From positions 1-64,000 of the forward strand of contig NZ_VCJR02000001.1 of the NCBI RefSeq assembly GCF_009712425.2: DNA of 64,000 nt. The letters run 5' to 3'. The first letter of the stretch is position 1. Each line of letters opens with the position of its first letter. Shown piece by piece: positions 40,752 to 50,150 of the stretch. The position numbers and the translations under genes are program-made. The notes under the pieces are model-generated. The model was not told the origin of the DNA. It was given only the letters and a program-made list of their open reading frames with translations, and made no database searches. This DNA is from Aquisalinus luteolus. GTDB taxonomy: Bacteria; Pseudomonadota; Alphaproteobacteria; Caulobacterales; Parvularculaceae.

Positions 40752-42203
40752 TTATATCTCCATCAGGCTGCGCATCATGTCGTTGACCGCCTGGATGACG
40801 CGCGCATTGGCAGCGTAAGCCTGTTCGATCATCAACAGCGCCTGCATTTCCTGGTCGGTATCAACGGCGCTGACCTTCAGTTCCGCCTGCGCGAGGATGT
40901 CGGCACGGGCCATGGCGGAAGCGGTGGTTGCCTCTGCCCGTGTGCGAGCTTCGCCAACGGCGCCGTTCACTTCGGCAATGGACTCCGCCATAGAGAAATT
41001 CCCCGGCAGGCCAGCGCCGCCGAGGGATGAATTCTTGGTCGTCAGCGCATCGATCATGTTGTTGAAGATCGCGCCATTGCCGGTCGGGCCTTCGGCGGTA
41101 GCATTGATGCCATCGCGCAGCCGCCACAGGTCGCCGCCTAGGGCCGGGTCGACGGCGGCATTGATCGACAGGCGGCCTGCAAGGCCGGCAATGTCCGCCG
41201 GATTGAGCGCGGCCCCGTCATCGGTGAAGAGGCCTGCGTCGCCAGCCGTCAGCGTCGGGTCGATGCCTGCGCTTTCGAACCGGCTGACGAGATCGGCGGC
41301 GAGGGCATCGACCTGTGTCTGGAATTCCGGCGCGATGCGGTCGCGGATATCGAAATAGCCAGCCATGCCCCCGGACTGGATCGCCATCTGGCTTGATCCG
41401 CCGGGCGTGATATCGACCCCATTGACGCTGAGGCCGGAAAGCCCTGTCGTCGGATAGCTGTCCCCGGCAGTGATTGCAGAGGTGCGGGTGAATTCGACCT
41501 CGTGGACTTTCTCCGACAGCAGGTAAACGCCTTCGCGCGTCATCAGGTGGACCTGGTCATTATCGCTGCGGATCACCTTGACGGGGACAAGTCTCGAGAC
41601 GTCGTCGATCAGCGCTTCGCGCTGGTCCTGCAGGTTGGCAGCGGCCTCGCTCGCCGGATCGGCGCTCATCAGGCTCTTGTTGATCGTGCGAATATCCTCA
41701 AGCGCCTTGTTGATCGTTTCGACACCGGCGGCGATTGCCTCGTCTGCGGCAACGCGCTCCTGGATGATCATGTCGTTGAGGTTGTTGAATTCTGCGGTCA
41801 GGTCGTTCCCTGCAAGGAGGAGCGCATTCTGCAGCGCTGCAGACTCCGGCGTGACCGACAAATCGGTCAGGGTCGATTCGAAATTCTGGAAGACGGAAAA
41901 AAGTCCGTAGCCGGTCTCAGGGTCGCCAAGGGCCTGGCTGAACTGGATGCGGCTGTTCGCCGTGACATCGGCGCGGGTATAGGAGGCTTCGGCGATGCGC
42001 CGGTCGGCGGTCAGGACAAGGTCCTGCGCCCGGTTGACGCCGGAGGATATCACGCCGCCATAGGCACGCTCCGCAACGGACAAATCCCGGCGTGCATAGC
42101 CGGGATTGTTTGCGTTGGCGACGTTGTTCGACGCGATCGAGGCTCTCAGCGCTGTCGCTGAGAGCCCGGATGTCGCGTTCGAAAGGGCACGTGATATACT
42201 CAT
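40752..42203 (-). CDS. flgK: Flagellar hook-associated protein FlgK
   Basis: 483 residues, HAP1. N-terminal rod/hook motif SNATSGLSATALRASIASNNVANANNPGYARRD (as split pieces, residues 7-40) and the C-terminal EMQALLMIEQAYAANARVIQ with VNDMMRSLMEI. It forms the first junction ring on the hook. Same operon as flgE upstream (55-base gap) and flgL downstream. Confidence 0.94.
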   Translation of the reverse strand: MSISRALSNATSGLSATALRASIASNNVANANNPGYARRDLSVAERAYGGVISSGVNRAQDLVLTADRRIAEASYTRADVTANSRIQFSQALGDPETGYGLFSVFQNFESTLTDLSVTPESAALQNALLLAGNDLTAEFNNLNDMIIQERVAADEAIAAGVETINKALEDIRTINKSLMSADPASEAAANLQDQREALIDDVSRLVPVKVIRSDNDQVHLMTREGVYLLSEKVHEVEFTRTSAITAGDSYPTTGLSGLSVNGVDITPGGSSQMAIQSGGMAGYFDIRDRIAPEFQTQVDALAADLVSRFESAGIDPTLTAGDAGLFTDDGAALNPADIAGLAGRLSINAAVDPALGGDLWRLRDGINATAEGPTGNGAIFNNMIDALTTKNSSLGGAGLPGNFSMAESIAEVNGAVGEARTRAEATTASAMARADILAQAELKVSAVDTDQEMQALLMIEQAYAANARVIQAVNDMMRSLMEI

Positions 42204-42258
42204 TGTATCGCCTGTTGATGCGGATCGGGACGATCCATCAGTTTACGTCAGGAACCTT

Positions 42259-43560
42259 TTACCGTTTCAGGTTGGTGGTTTCCTGCAGCATCTCGTCAAC
42301 AGTCTGGACGATCTTGGCGTTGGTCGAGTAGGCCCGCTGGGTCTCGATCAGGTCGGTCAGTTCGGCAGCAATATCGGTCGTCGATTCCATCAGGGTGAAG
42401 CCCTGTGTGGTGCCGACGGCGCCTGTGCCGGAATCCCAGAAGTAGACCTCACCGGAATCGCGCGACAGGGAATAGGCTTGGTCGCCCTGCGAGGTCAGGC
42501 CGTTCATGTTCGGCACATCGGCTACCGGGATCTGGTAAAGGGTGCGCCGCAGGCCGCTTTCATAGACGGCTTCGAGCATGCCCTTGTCGTCGATCTCGAT
42601 CGACTGCAGTTCGCTTATGGGCGAGCCGTTCTTGGTCACGCTTGTCGGCGAGAAGGCAGCATCGAGCTGGGTCAGGCCATCGCGGCTGCCGGCGGTACCG
42701 ACATAGAGGCTGACCGGTCCGTGTGCGGCGTTGATGGTAATCTCGCCGCTGGTCGCGTCATAGGTCGCGCCGGCACCGCCGGTGACCGTGTTCACCGTGC
42801 CGCCATTGGCAAGGCCGGTGTTGAAGTCGATGTCGAAGGTCGCGATCGGCGCACCGGGGTTGGCGCTGTCGCTGACCGAAACGGTCCAGGCGTTGCTGGC
42901 ACCTGCACCCGGCACGGTCGGCGAGAAGCTGAGCGTCAGCGTCTCGGAAGAACCGAGGCTGTTGAAATATTCGACCGGCAGGTCGAACGGGGCGCCGGTA
43001 GCACCGGCCTCTGTCGCGGCAGAAGGCAGGTTGACGCCGAGATTGATGGTGGTCGTCGGCGAGGCGACGAACTGGTTCGCGGCAACGTTCACCGGCTGAA
43101 GGCCGGTGGCGGAGTTGCGGCTGACAGAAGGAATATTGCCGCTGGCATCGGCCGGCCAGCCGAGCAGGTAAAGGCCACTCAGCGTCGTCATGAAGCCCTG
43201 GTCGTTCGGGGTGAACGAGCCGGTCGGCGTCAGCATCAGCGTGCGGCCCGCAGCAGAGGCGGTAACGCCATTGCTGTCCGTGACCGGCAGCATGCCGCGG
43301 CCATCGACGGCGATGTCGGTGGAGTTGCCGGTATTGATCAGGGCGCCCTCGGCATCGACATTCTTGTAGGAACGGGAGGAGACGCCACCGGCGCTGTAGC
43401 CGGTCTGGCCCTGGTTGAGCACCATGGCGGAGAAATCGACTTCGCTCTGCTTGTAGCCGATCGTTGCGGAGTTGGCGATGTTGTCTGAGATGGAAGCAAG
43501 GCGCGAGGCATTGGCCGCAAGGCCCATTACCCCCGCATTGAGGGAAGAAGAAATACTCAT
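42259..43560 (-). CDS. flgE: Flagellar hook protein FlgE
   Basis: 433 residues. N-terminal SLNAGVMGLAANASRLASIS then DNIANSATIGYKQSEVDFSA; central FlgE D2 domain; C-terminal EGLTLMESTTDIAAELTDLI-like helix with QRAYSTNAKIVQTVDEMLQE. The hook is the universal joint between rod and filament. First gene of the leftward flgE-flgK-flgL-flgI run. A TTAACAAAGGGCTAA element (43605-43619) upstream resembles a CtrA site with one mismatch. Confidence 0.94.
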   Translation of the reverse strand: MSISSSLNAGVMGLAANASRLASISDNIANSATIGYKQSEVDFSAMVLNQGQTGYSAGGVSSRSYKNVDAEGALINTGNSTDIAVDGRGMLPVTDSNGVTASAAGRTLMLTPTGSFTPNDQGFMTTLSGLYLLGWPADASGNIPSVSRNSATGLQPVNVAANQFVASPTTTINLGVNLPSAATEAGATGAPFDLPVEYFNSLGSSETLTLSFSPTVPGAGASNAWTVSVSDSANPGAPIATFDIDFNTGLANGGTVNTVTGGAGATYDATSGEITINAAHGPVSLYVGTAGSRDGLTQLDAAFSPTSVTKNGSPISELQSIEIDDKGMLEAVYESGLRRTLYQIPVADVPNMNGLTSQGDQAYSLSRDSGEVYFWDSGTGAVGTTQGFTLMESTTDIAAELTDLIETQRAYSTNAKIVQTVDEMLQETTNLKR

Positions 43561-43676
43561 AGCAAAATCCTATCGCTGTATGATGCGTCAAGGATTGTGC
43601 ACTGTGGTTAACAAAGGGCTAACGGATTGTTTTCAATCCATTGATACCTGTCTGCGGGGCCGGAAGGATGATCTGC

Positions 43677-44540
43677 CTACTGCAGGATGGTGATCGAGAT
43701 CCGGCGGTTCTGTGGGGCGTAGATATCCTCTGCGATCAACGGATCGGTCGCGGCCTTTCCGGCAACTTCCGTGATCTGCCCTGCCGGGAAACCGGCGTCG
43801 ATCAGCAGGCGGCGGGAAACGTTTGCGCGATCGGTCGACAGCTCCCAGTTCGAATAGCCATTGGTCGAGCGATAGGGGCGCGCATCGGTGTGACCGACCA
43901 GCTTGATGTCATTGCTGATCTTGCCGAACGAACCGGCGACCAGCACCAGCAGGTCTTCCAGCAAGGGCGACGCGTTGGCGTTGCCACTGGCAAACAGCGG
44001 CGAGCCGTCTGACTCGACAAGTTCGATCACCAGGCCCTCGGCTGTCATCTTCATCATGATATGCTCGGAAATCTGCGCGGCTTCACCGGCAAGCTTTTCC
44101 TTCAGGCTCGCAACGCTGTTCGCGGTAACGCCGTCAACTTCGGTTTTGGCTGTCTCACCGGCATCCGTGGCGGAATATTCCAGCCCCAGATCGGCGACAT
44201 CGACCTTGCTGTTGCCGTCGTAATATTTGATTTCCTTGGAGCCGATCCCGTCTTGCGCCATCTGCTTGTCGCTGAAGACAGACGAGCCATTGAGCGCGTC
44301 GGAACCGCCGCCGGAAATCCGGCTGATCGGGATCGACGGGTTGAAATAGTCGGCGATACCCTTGCGCTGGTCTTCGGTCGTGGCGTTAAGCAGCCACATC
44401 AGCAGGAAGAAAGCCATCATTGCGGTGACGAAGTCGGCATAGGCCACCTTCCACGCGCCACCATGGTGGCCAGCGGCGATGACCTTCTTCTTACGCTTGA
44501 TGATTGGTTGAACCTGGTTTGACAACGCCCCGATACCCAT
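43677..44540 (-). CDS. motB: Flagellar motor stator protein MotB
   Basis: 287 residues from ATG 44540 (a TTG six bases upstream is possible). One membrane helix with the proton-carrying aspartate D36 in KVAYADFVTAMMAFF, then an OmpA-like peptidoglycan-binding domain (VGHTDARPYR..NWELSTDRANVSRRLL). It anchors the stator. Unusually, motA is 1.2 kb away on the other strand with a fliM-like gene between. It reads leftward, ending 116 bases from flgE. Confidence 0.94.
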   Translation of the reverse strand: MGIGALSNQVQPIIKRKKKVIAAGHHGGAWKVAYADFVTAMMAFFLLMWLLNATTEDQRKGIADYFNPSIPISRISGGGSDALNGSSVFSDKQMAQDGIGSKEIKYYDGNSKVDVADLGLEYSATDAGETAKTEVDGVTANSVASLKEKLAGEAAQISEHIMMKMTAEGLVIELVESDGSPLFASGNANASPLLEDLLVLVAGSFGKISNDIKLVGHTDARPYRSTNGYSNWELSTDRANVSRRLLIDAGFPAGQITEVAGKAATDPLIAEDIYAPQNRRISITILQ

Positions 44541-44625
44541 ACGCAACTACACGATAACAGGGTGAACACTAACCGATTGGCGTAAATACTCATTTACACG
44601 GATAGTCGGCATTTCCGCATGGCTG

Positions 44626-44640
44626 TTAACCTTTCCTAAA
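44626..44640. promoter_or_regulatory. CtrA-like site between motB and the fliM-like gene
   Basis: TTAACCTTTCCTAAA: TTAA-N7-TAAA against the CtrA consensus TTAA-N7-TTAA (one mismatch), with the favoured CC after the first half. CtrA controls early flagellar genes in Caulobacterales and relatives. It lies in the divergent motB/fliM gap. Confidence 0.4.
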
Positions 44641-44699
44641 CCGGTGAATGAAGACAATCGCGGCTTCAGGTGTCACGCAAATCAGAGCATGCCGGAAAC

Positions 44700-45635
44700 A
44701 TGGGTTCCATCCTGCGCCAGAAACTGACGGCACAGCCGGCTGTCACAGACGAGACCAAGGGGTTGCAGCCCCTGTGGGACGGTTTTGCGCGCCTCGTCAC
44801 CCGCCGCCTCGAGGAGGAGGAAATCGGCGCTGTGATGGTCAAGTCGATTTCATCCAGGCGCGTAACGTTCGAGGAATATCGCACAGGCAATGATGGGGCG
44901 CAGGCCGTGTTCCTGATGGCGTCGAAAAATGTGCCCGCCGCCTGCATCGGCCATGTGTCGAGGGAGCTGAGCGCCATTATTCTCGGCCACAAGACTGGCG
45001 ATGACAGCCTGTCCGGTGAAGATGCCCAGAGCCATGAGCCGGGCATGCTCGATGTGCTGTTGCTGCAGCCGATCATGACGGCGCTGTTCGATGGCTTCAA
45101 GCAATCCTGCGATGGCCTTGAAAAGGCGAGCCCGTTTTCCGGTGCGGCCTATCGCAACGGCATGACCAGGCTTTCCGCCATCGCGATCGAGGATGAAAAG
45201 GCACCGCTGCTGGCGCTGACTTTCGATCTTACCATCGGCCTCGACAAGAGCGCGCCGATGACTTTCCTGATGCCATACCAGCCGATCGAGAAACTCTCGA
45301 TCCTGCTCGCCAATGCGCCGTCGAAATCCGTCGATGATCCGGAAGATCCGTGGCCGCCGCATATGCTGAGTGCGGCCATGTCCGCCCGCGTCCAGCTGCG
45401 CGCCGTCTTGGAGCGCTGCCCGATGACGATTGCCGAATGCGCGCGCCTTGAGGTCGGCCAGGTCATTCCGCTGCCGGGCGTCAGCCTGAACGAGCTTTGC
45501 CTCGCAGCCTGGGCCGATCAGGGGCATCTGCCGGTGGCGACGGCGGCACTGGGCGTGATGAAACAGTTCAAGGCGGTCAAGCTGATGAGCGATCCGTGCG
45601 AGGAATTCATTGCCGATTTCGCCAACGCGTCCTGA
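44700..45635 (+). CDS. fliM: Divergent flagellar motor switch protein, FliM-like
   Basis: 311 residues from ATG 44700; GTG 44670 would add ten. The C-terminal about 85 residues fit a SPOA domain (ARVQLRAVLERCPMTIAEC, LEVGQVIPLPG, then LGVMKQFKAVKLM). The middle is a FliM-like CheC-fold by length and position. The N-terminal CheY-binding motif of FliM (EIDALL type) is not visible, nor is a clear GGxG. So it is either a FliM adapted to other control or a paralogue. Located between motB and motA, unlike the usual fliLMN order. Confidence 0.7.
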   Translation: MGSILRQKLTAQPAVTDETKGLQPLWDGFARLVTRRLEEEEIGAVMVKSISSRRVTFEEYRTGNDGAQAVFLMASKNVPAACIGHVSRELSAIILGHKTGDDSLSGEDAQSHEPGMLDVLLLQPIMTALFDGFKQSCDGLEKASPFSGAAYRNGMTRLSAIAIEDEKAPLLALTFDLTIGLDKSAPMTFLMPYQPIEKLSILLANAPSKSVDDPEDPWPPHMLSAAMSARVQLRAVLERCPMTIAECARLEVGQVIPLPGVSLNELCLAAWADQGHLPVATAALGVMKQFKAVKLMSDPCEEFIADFANAS

Positions 45636-45701
45636 GGAACTGGGCGCCGAGAGGCGAGGGGGATGACAACAAGAGTGTGGCCGGCAAGGGACAGGTAAGG
45701 T

Positions 45702-45750
45702 TTCTTAAGGCAATCCGGCTTTCGTTAAGAAGTGTTTACGCTTTGTAAAC
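45702..45750 (+). promoter_or_regulatory. motA upstream regulatory region with paired motifs
   Basis: TTCTTAA (45702-45708) and CGTTAAGAAGTGT (45723-45735) form a spaced inverted repeat. They are followed by the dyad GTTTAC-GCTTT-GTAAAC (45734-45750). The CGTTAAGAA-N-TGT motif also occurs twice before the fourth flagellin. The motA start is 23 bases further on. The binding factor is unknown. Confidence 0.45.
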
Positions 45751-45773
45751 CATCAAAAGGTTAATGCAGTACC

Positions 45774-46643
45774 ATGAACGCAATGCTGGGCCTTTTCATT
45801 ACTCTGGTCATGGTCTTCGGCGGCTACATGCTCGCCGGCGGCAAACTGGGTATTATTCTGCACTCGCTGCCATACGAGATGATGATGATCGGTGGCGCGG
45901 CGATGGGCGCCTTCGTCGCCGGCAACTCCTTTGGCACGATCAAGCATGTCGGCGGCGACATCATGGCCGTGTTCAAGGGCCCGAAATGGAAGAAGAACGA
46001 CTACCGCGACCTGCTCTGCCTGATGCACGACCTCGTCAACGTGCTGCGCCAGAGCCCGGTTGATGTCGAAGCCCATATCGAAGCGCCGCAGGAATCCTCG
46101 ATCTTCCAGAAATATCCGAAGATCCAGAAGGACCATCACGCGGTCGAGCTGATCTGCGACACGATCCGCTCCATGATCATGAATTTCGACAATGTCTATC
46201 AGGTCGAGGAGCTGCTGGAAAAGCAGCTCGAGACGATGGAAGAAGAGGCGCTGCACGGCGCCCATGCCCTGCAGAACATGGCGGATGCTCTGCCGGCCCT
46301 CGGCATCGTCGCTGCCGTTCTCGGCGTCATCAAGACGATGGCCTCGATCGACAAGCCGCCAGAGGTTCTCGGCCAGATGATCGGCGGCGCGCTCGTCGGT
46401 ACCTTCCTTGGCGTTTTCCTCGCCTATGGTATCGTCGGCCCGTTTGCTGCCTATGTGAAACATGTGCGCGAAGAGGAGCACAGCTTCTATGCGCTGATCC
46501 GTGAAGTGCTCGTCGCCTCCCTGCACCAGCACCCTGCCAATATCTGTATTGAGGTTGCACGCCGAAACGCTCCAAAAAGGGTTCGTCCAAGCTTTGTCGA
46601 GATCGACGAGGCATTGAAAGAATCCAAGAAGGCGGCTGCATGA
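45774..46643 (+). CDS. motA: Flagellar motor stator protein MotA
   Basis: 289 residues. Four membrane helices: two at the N-terminus (LGLFITLVMVFGGYMLAGG, then a second around 35-55) and two near 195-245 (LPALGIVAAVLGVIKTMASI and GTFLGVFLAYGIVGPFAAYV). A charged cytoplasmic loop between contains the torque-generating region. With MotB it forms the ion-driven stator. The following gene overlaps by 4 bases (ATGA), so both proteins are made together. Confidence 0.95.
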   Translation: MNAMLGLFITLVMVFGGYMLAGGKLGIILHSLPYEMMMIGGAAMGAFVAGNSFGTIKHVGGDIMAVFKGPKWKKNDYRDLLCLMHDLVNVLRQSPVDVEAHIEAPQESSIFQKYPKIQKDHHAVELICDTIRSMIMNFDNVYQVEELLEKQLETMEEEALHGAHALQNMADALPALGIVAAVLGVIKTMASIDKPPEVLGQMIGGALVGTFLGVFLAYGIVGPFAAYVKHVREEEHSFYALIREVLVASLHQHPANICIEVARRNAPKRVRPSFVEIDEALKESKKAAA

Positions 46644-48517
46644 CGCGGATATTTGCATCGCTACTCCTCTCCACGACCATCAGCCTCGGCCTCACCGCCG
46701 GGGCATTGGCGCAGGATGAGGGCGAGAACCAGGATAATGGCGAACAGGCCGGTAGCAACCTGACGCGTACTGAAGATGCGCTGGAGCGCATCCTGCAGGA
46801 CGCACTGGAAGAGGGCTATGTGTCCCTGCGAGGAGAAGAGGGCGAGGCGCAAGACGCTGGTGCATCCGAACCATCCCCCGTGAGTGCACCTCAGGGCCAG
46901 ACGGTTGTCCTCACGCCCCCCTCCAATGACGGCTATGCCGATATCGGCGCCATCCTTCAGGAAACAGGCTATACCTCATCCGATGAAGCGCGCCCTGTCG
47001 AAACGCTTGCTGCCACGTGCCAGGATAATGACCTTTTTGCCTTCCGTGAACGTGCCTACTCCTGGGAAGAAGCTTCCCGCATGCAGGTTGCGATTGCGGG
47101 CTCGGCCGCTGCACCGGACGCGGAATCCTCGATCCGGCTGGCCAAGCAGTATCTGGCCCTCGGATTTGCCGAGGAGGCGATGTCCCTCGTCAAGCCGTTT
47201 GCCACAAATGACCGTGCGCGGACGATCCTCTATATGGGCGAGACTGTGGCCGGGCGTATCAGCGATTCCAATATCCTGAAGTCCGTCGACGCTGCCTGTT
47301 CCGGTCCGGCCCGTCTGTGGCGGGCGGTTGCCCTGATCGATTTCCAGCCCTCCACGGCCGTTTTTCTCTCGGGCTCGCTCGATAACGAGCTGAAACAGCT
47401 GCCGCCGCATCTGCGGGTCGACTTCGCGACGCGTCTTGGCGTCACCGCCGCTGAAAACGGCCAGTGGCTTCTCGCGCAGAAACTCTATGATATCGCAACG
47501 GAAGAAAGCCTGCCGAGTACCACGCAGGTCATCTATCTTCGTGCGCTCATCAGTGCCCATAACGGCGTTGATGTCGATATCGCCCTCAACACGGTAGAGC
47601 GCTTCGCCCAGCAGGAAGGTCCACTGCAGGCACAGGCTATCCTGATGCTGAGCGAACTGCAGCCGCAACAGGAAGGCGAGCATTACCCGGGCTATTACCG
47701 CGACCTGGAGAATGTCGCCGTACGCAGGAATGGTGCACCGCAGAGCTTCCCGGAGGCTTTCATGGAGGTGCGTCTTGCTGCTGAGACCGGCAAATACTCC
47801 CGTGCCGTCGATATCGCCGCAGAATATCAGTACCCGACGATTGCCGACCGCAACACGATGAAGTCGACCCTTGCAGGCTTGTTCGAAACGGCGTTGTCGC
47901 GCACCAGCGCCTCGACGCGCTTTTCTGCGCTCAATGGCTATCTGGCCCATCGCCCTTTCTTCGATGGCATTGATCGCGAGGCCGCTTTGAACATTGCAGC
48001 AGCAAAGGCCGCGCTGGACCTTGGCTTGCCCGAGCATGCGATATCCCTGATGCAGCATCTGCCGTTCGAGACACTGGGCGAGGAAGAGCGGAAGCTTCTC
48101 GCGCAGGCCTATGTCGAAGACCGCCGGTATAGCGAGGCGCTGTCGCTGGCGCGCGGCAGCGACGATCCGGTGATGATGGCCGTGTCTGCCACGGCCCTGC
48201 ACCGGCTGGGGCGTGACCGTGAGGCCATCGAGGTTCTGCGCCGCGGGCCGGGCACCATGCGCAATCTTGACCGGCAGGCCAGCATTGCCTGGGCTTCCGG
48301 CCAGTGGGCGCAGGCGCGCGATGCCTATGCAGCCATGCTCGTCGAAAATGCTGATAGCGAGATCGAGGCACGTCATGCCCTTGCCAGCTACATGTCCGGG
48401 CAGAAAGGGGCACTCACCCAGTTGCCGACCCGCTCCAGCATACAGGCGCTGGAGAAGATCCTTTCAACGCATCCGGACGATATGATGATATTAGGGGAGG
48501 TGCTGACCAGTGGATAG
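46640..48517 (+). CDS. Uncharacterised periplasmic helical-repeat protein coupled to motA
   Basis: 625 residues with a Sec signal (LLLSTTISLGLTAGALAQ). A low-complexity acidic and proline part runs to about 110, then helical TPR/HEAT-like repeats to the end (for example SSIRLAKQYLALGFAEEAMS, LLAQAYVEDRRYSEALSLA). It overlaps motA by 4 bases and flgF by 8, so is embedded in the flagellar operon. By position and export it could be a MotC-like stator partner or a rod/ring assembly factor, but I see no sequence match to MotC. Function unknown. Confidence 0.75.
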   Translation: MTRIFASLLLSTTISLGLTAGALAQDEGENQDNGEQAGSNLTRTEDALERILQDALEEGYVSLRGEEGEAQDAGASEPSPVSAPQGQTVVLTPPSNDGYADIGAILQETGYTSSDEARPVETLAATCQDNDLFAFRERAYSWEEASRMQVAIAGSAAAPDAESSIRLAKQYLALGFAEEAMSLVKPFATNDRARTILYMGETVAGRISDSNILKSVDAACSGPARLWRAVALIDFQPSTAVFLSGSLDNELKQLPPHLRVDFATRLGVTAAENGQWLLAQKLYDIATEESLPSTTQVIYLRALISAHNGVDVDIALNTVERFAQQEGPLQAQAILMLSELQPQQEGEHYPGYYRDLENVAVRRNGAPQSFPEAFMEVRLAAETGKYSRAVDIAAEYQYPTIADRNTMKSTLAGLFETALSRTSASTRFSALNGYLAHRPFFDGIDREAALNIAAAKAALDLGLPEHAISLMQHLPFETLGEEERKLLAQAYVEDRRYSEALSLARGSDDPVMMAVSATALHRLGRDREAIEVLRRGPGTMRNLDRQASIAWASGQWAQARDAYAAMLVENADSEIEARHALASYMSGQKGALTQLPTRSSIQALEKILSTHPDDMMILGEVLTSG

Positions 48518-49247
48518 CGCAGCCTATATGACCGTATCGCGGCAATCTTCCCTGTTGCGGGAGATGTCGTCGATTGCCAACAACATCGCCAACGTCAACA
48601 CGACCGGCTACAAGAAAAGCGGCTTCCTGTTCACGGAAGTCGTAGATCGCCTGTCGGCCGCCGACAATGAGGGCAATGTGGACAATGACTTGTCCGAAGG
48701 CAGTGTCGGCACGCAATTTTATTCAACCGAACAGGGCTTTCTCGACCAGACGGGCGGTGTGCTGGACCTGGCGATCGAAGGCGATGGCTATTTCGTCGTA
48801 CAGGGACTGAACGGCGAGCGCCTGACACGCGCCGGTGTTTTCATGCTCAACAACCAGCGCCAGATCGTCAATCCGGAAGGCATGCCCCTGCTCAGCGCCG
48901 AGGGTGAGCCGTTCCAGATCCCGATCGATGTTGCCCAGATCGCTATCGCCCAGGACGGTACGATCAGTACGGATGGTGATCCGGTCGGGCAGATCGTTGT
49001 AGTCGATACGCCGCCGGGCATGATCACGCGCGAAGGTTCGAACCTCTGGCGCCCCCTTGACGGTTTCGATCCTGTCGAGGGCGAAGTCCGCATCATGCAG
49101 GGCTATCTCGAGGGATCAAACGTGCAGCCTATCATGGAAATATCCCGCCTCATCGAGGTGCAACGCAATTACGAGATGAACCAGAAGATTCTGGATCAGG
49201 AAGACCAGCGTGTCAGTGATGTCGCAAGGACGATGCGTCAGGGCTGA
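48510..49247 (+). CDS. flgF: Flagellar basal-body rod protein FlgF
   Basis: 245 residues, GTG start with GGGGAGG upstream. N-terminal MSSIANNIANVNTTGYKKSG rod motif, central DLAIEGDGYFVVQG signature and the C-terminal MEISRLIEVQRNYEMNQKIL. Proximal-rod subunit. It starts within the last codons of the preceding gene (8-base overlap). flgG follows after 117 bases. Confidence 0.94.
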   Translation: MDSAAYMTVSRQSSLLREMSSIANNIANVNTTGYKKSGFLFTEVVDRLSAADNEGNVDNDLSEGSVGTQFYSTEQGFLDQTGGVLDLAIEGDGYFVVQGLNGERLTRAGVFMLNNQRQIVNPEGMPLLSAEGEPFQIPIDVAQIAIAQDGTISTDGDPVGQIVVVDTPPGMITREGSNLWRPLDGFDPVEGEVRIMQGYLEGSNVQPIMEISRLIEVQRNYEMNQKILDQEDQRVSDVARTMRQG

Positions 49248-49364
49248 TAGGCGAAAAGACAGCAGGCTGCGAGGATAGCGCTTGCGAACAGGGCATACGG
49301 ATCAATCGATCCGCAGACTAGTGAAGGGTACAGGACGTACCGGCAGTAGAGGCAGGAGGCCTTC

Positions 49365-50150
49365 ATGAACTCACTGAAGATTGCCGCAACCGGCATGGCC
49401 GCGCAGCAGATGCGCGTCGAGGTCATCTCCAACAACATCGCGAACATGAGCACCACGGCCTATGCGCCGCGTTCGGCACAGTTTGCGGACCTGCATTACC
49501 AGCAATTGCTGCCGCCGGGTGCGGTCTCTTCGGAAACAGGCACAACCGTGCCTGCGGGCATCCAGCTGGGCATGGGTGTGCGTCCGTCCGTCGTCTCCAT
49601 GGAGATGATCCAGGGTGTTCTGGAAAACACCGGCGGCGATCTTGACCTTGCCATCGAAGGGCGCGGCTTCTTCGAGGTCGAGCTGCCGAGTGGCGAGAGC
49701 GGCTATACGCGCGACGGCAAGTTCAACCGTTCCGCTGACGGTCTTGTCGTTACCGCCGATGGTTATCCGCTAGCGGACAATATCGTCATACCCAACGATG
49801 CACGGGAGATTACGATCAGCGCCGATGGCACTGTCACTGCCTTTTTCGATGACATACCGGCAGGCCAGCAGATCGGCCAGATCACCATGACCGTCTTTGC
49901 CAACGAAAAAGGCCTGGAGGCGATGGGCTCCAACCTCTATCGCGAAACCGCTGCTTCCGGCGCGCCGATCACCGCAGCGGCGGGCACGCAGGGCATCGGC
50001 GTCATGCGTCAGGGCTATCTTGAGGAATCCGGCGTCGATGTCGTCGCCGAGATTTCGGAACTGATCGAAGCCCAGCGCGGATACGAGCTGAATTCAAAGG
50101 TCATCTCCGCTGCCGACGAGATGCTCGCCGCCGCGACACGGGTGCGCTGA
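49365..50150 (+). CDS. flgG: Flagellar distal rod protein FlgG
   Basis: 261 residues. N-terminal MAAQQMRVEVISNNIANMS, central DLDLAIEGRGFFEVELPSG, C-terminal VVAEISELIEAQRGYELNSK with VISAADEML. Forms the distal rod. Its stop overlaps the flgA start by one base (TGATG), so the flgGAH genes are translated as a unit. Confidence 0.95.
   Translation: MNSLKIAATGMAAQQMRVEVISNNIANMSTTAYAPRSAQFADLHYQQLLPPGAVSSETGTTVPAGIQLGMGVRPSVVSMEMIQGVLENTGGDLDLAIEGRGFFEVELPSGESGYTRDGKFNRSADGLVVTADGYPLADNIVIPNDAREITISADGTVTAFFDDIPAGQQIGQITMTVFANEKGLEAMGSNLYRETAASGAPITAAAGTQGIGVMRQGYLEESGVDVVAEISELIEAQRGYELNSKVISAADEMLAAATRVR

Noticed and set aside
42106-43488. 460-codon frame antisense to flgE
   Set aside because: flgE motifs and operon order are clear; the opposite frame has no start signal or family resemblance.
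46976-48376. 466-codon frame antisense to the periplasmic repeat protein
   Set aside because: The sense frame has a signal peptide and overlaps both neighbours in operon fashion; the antisense frame has neither.
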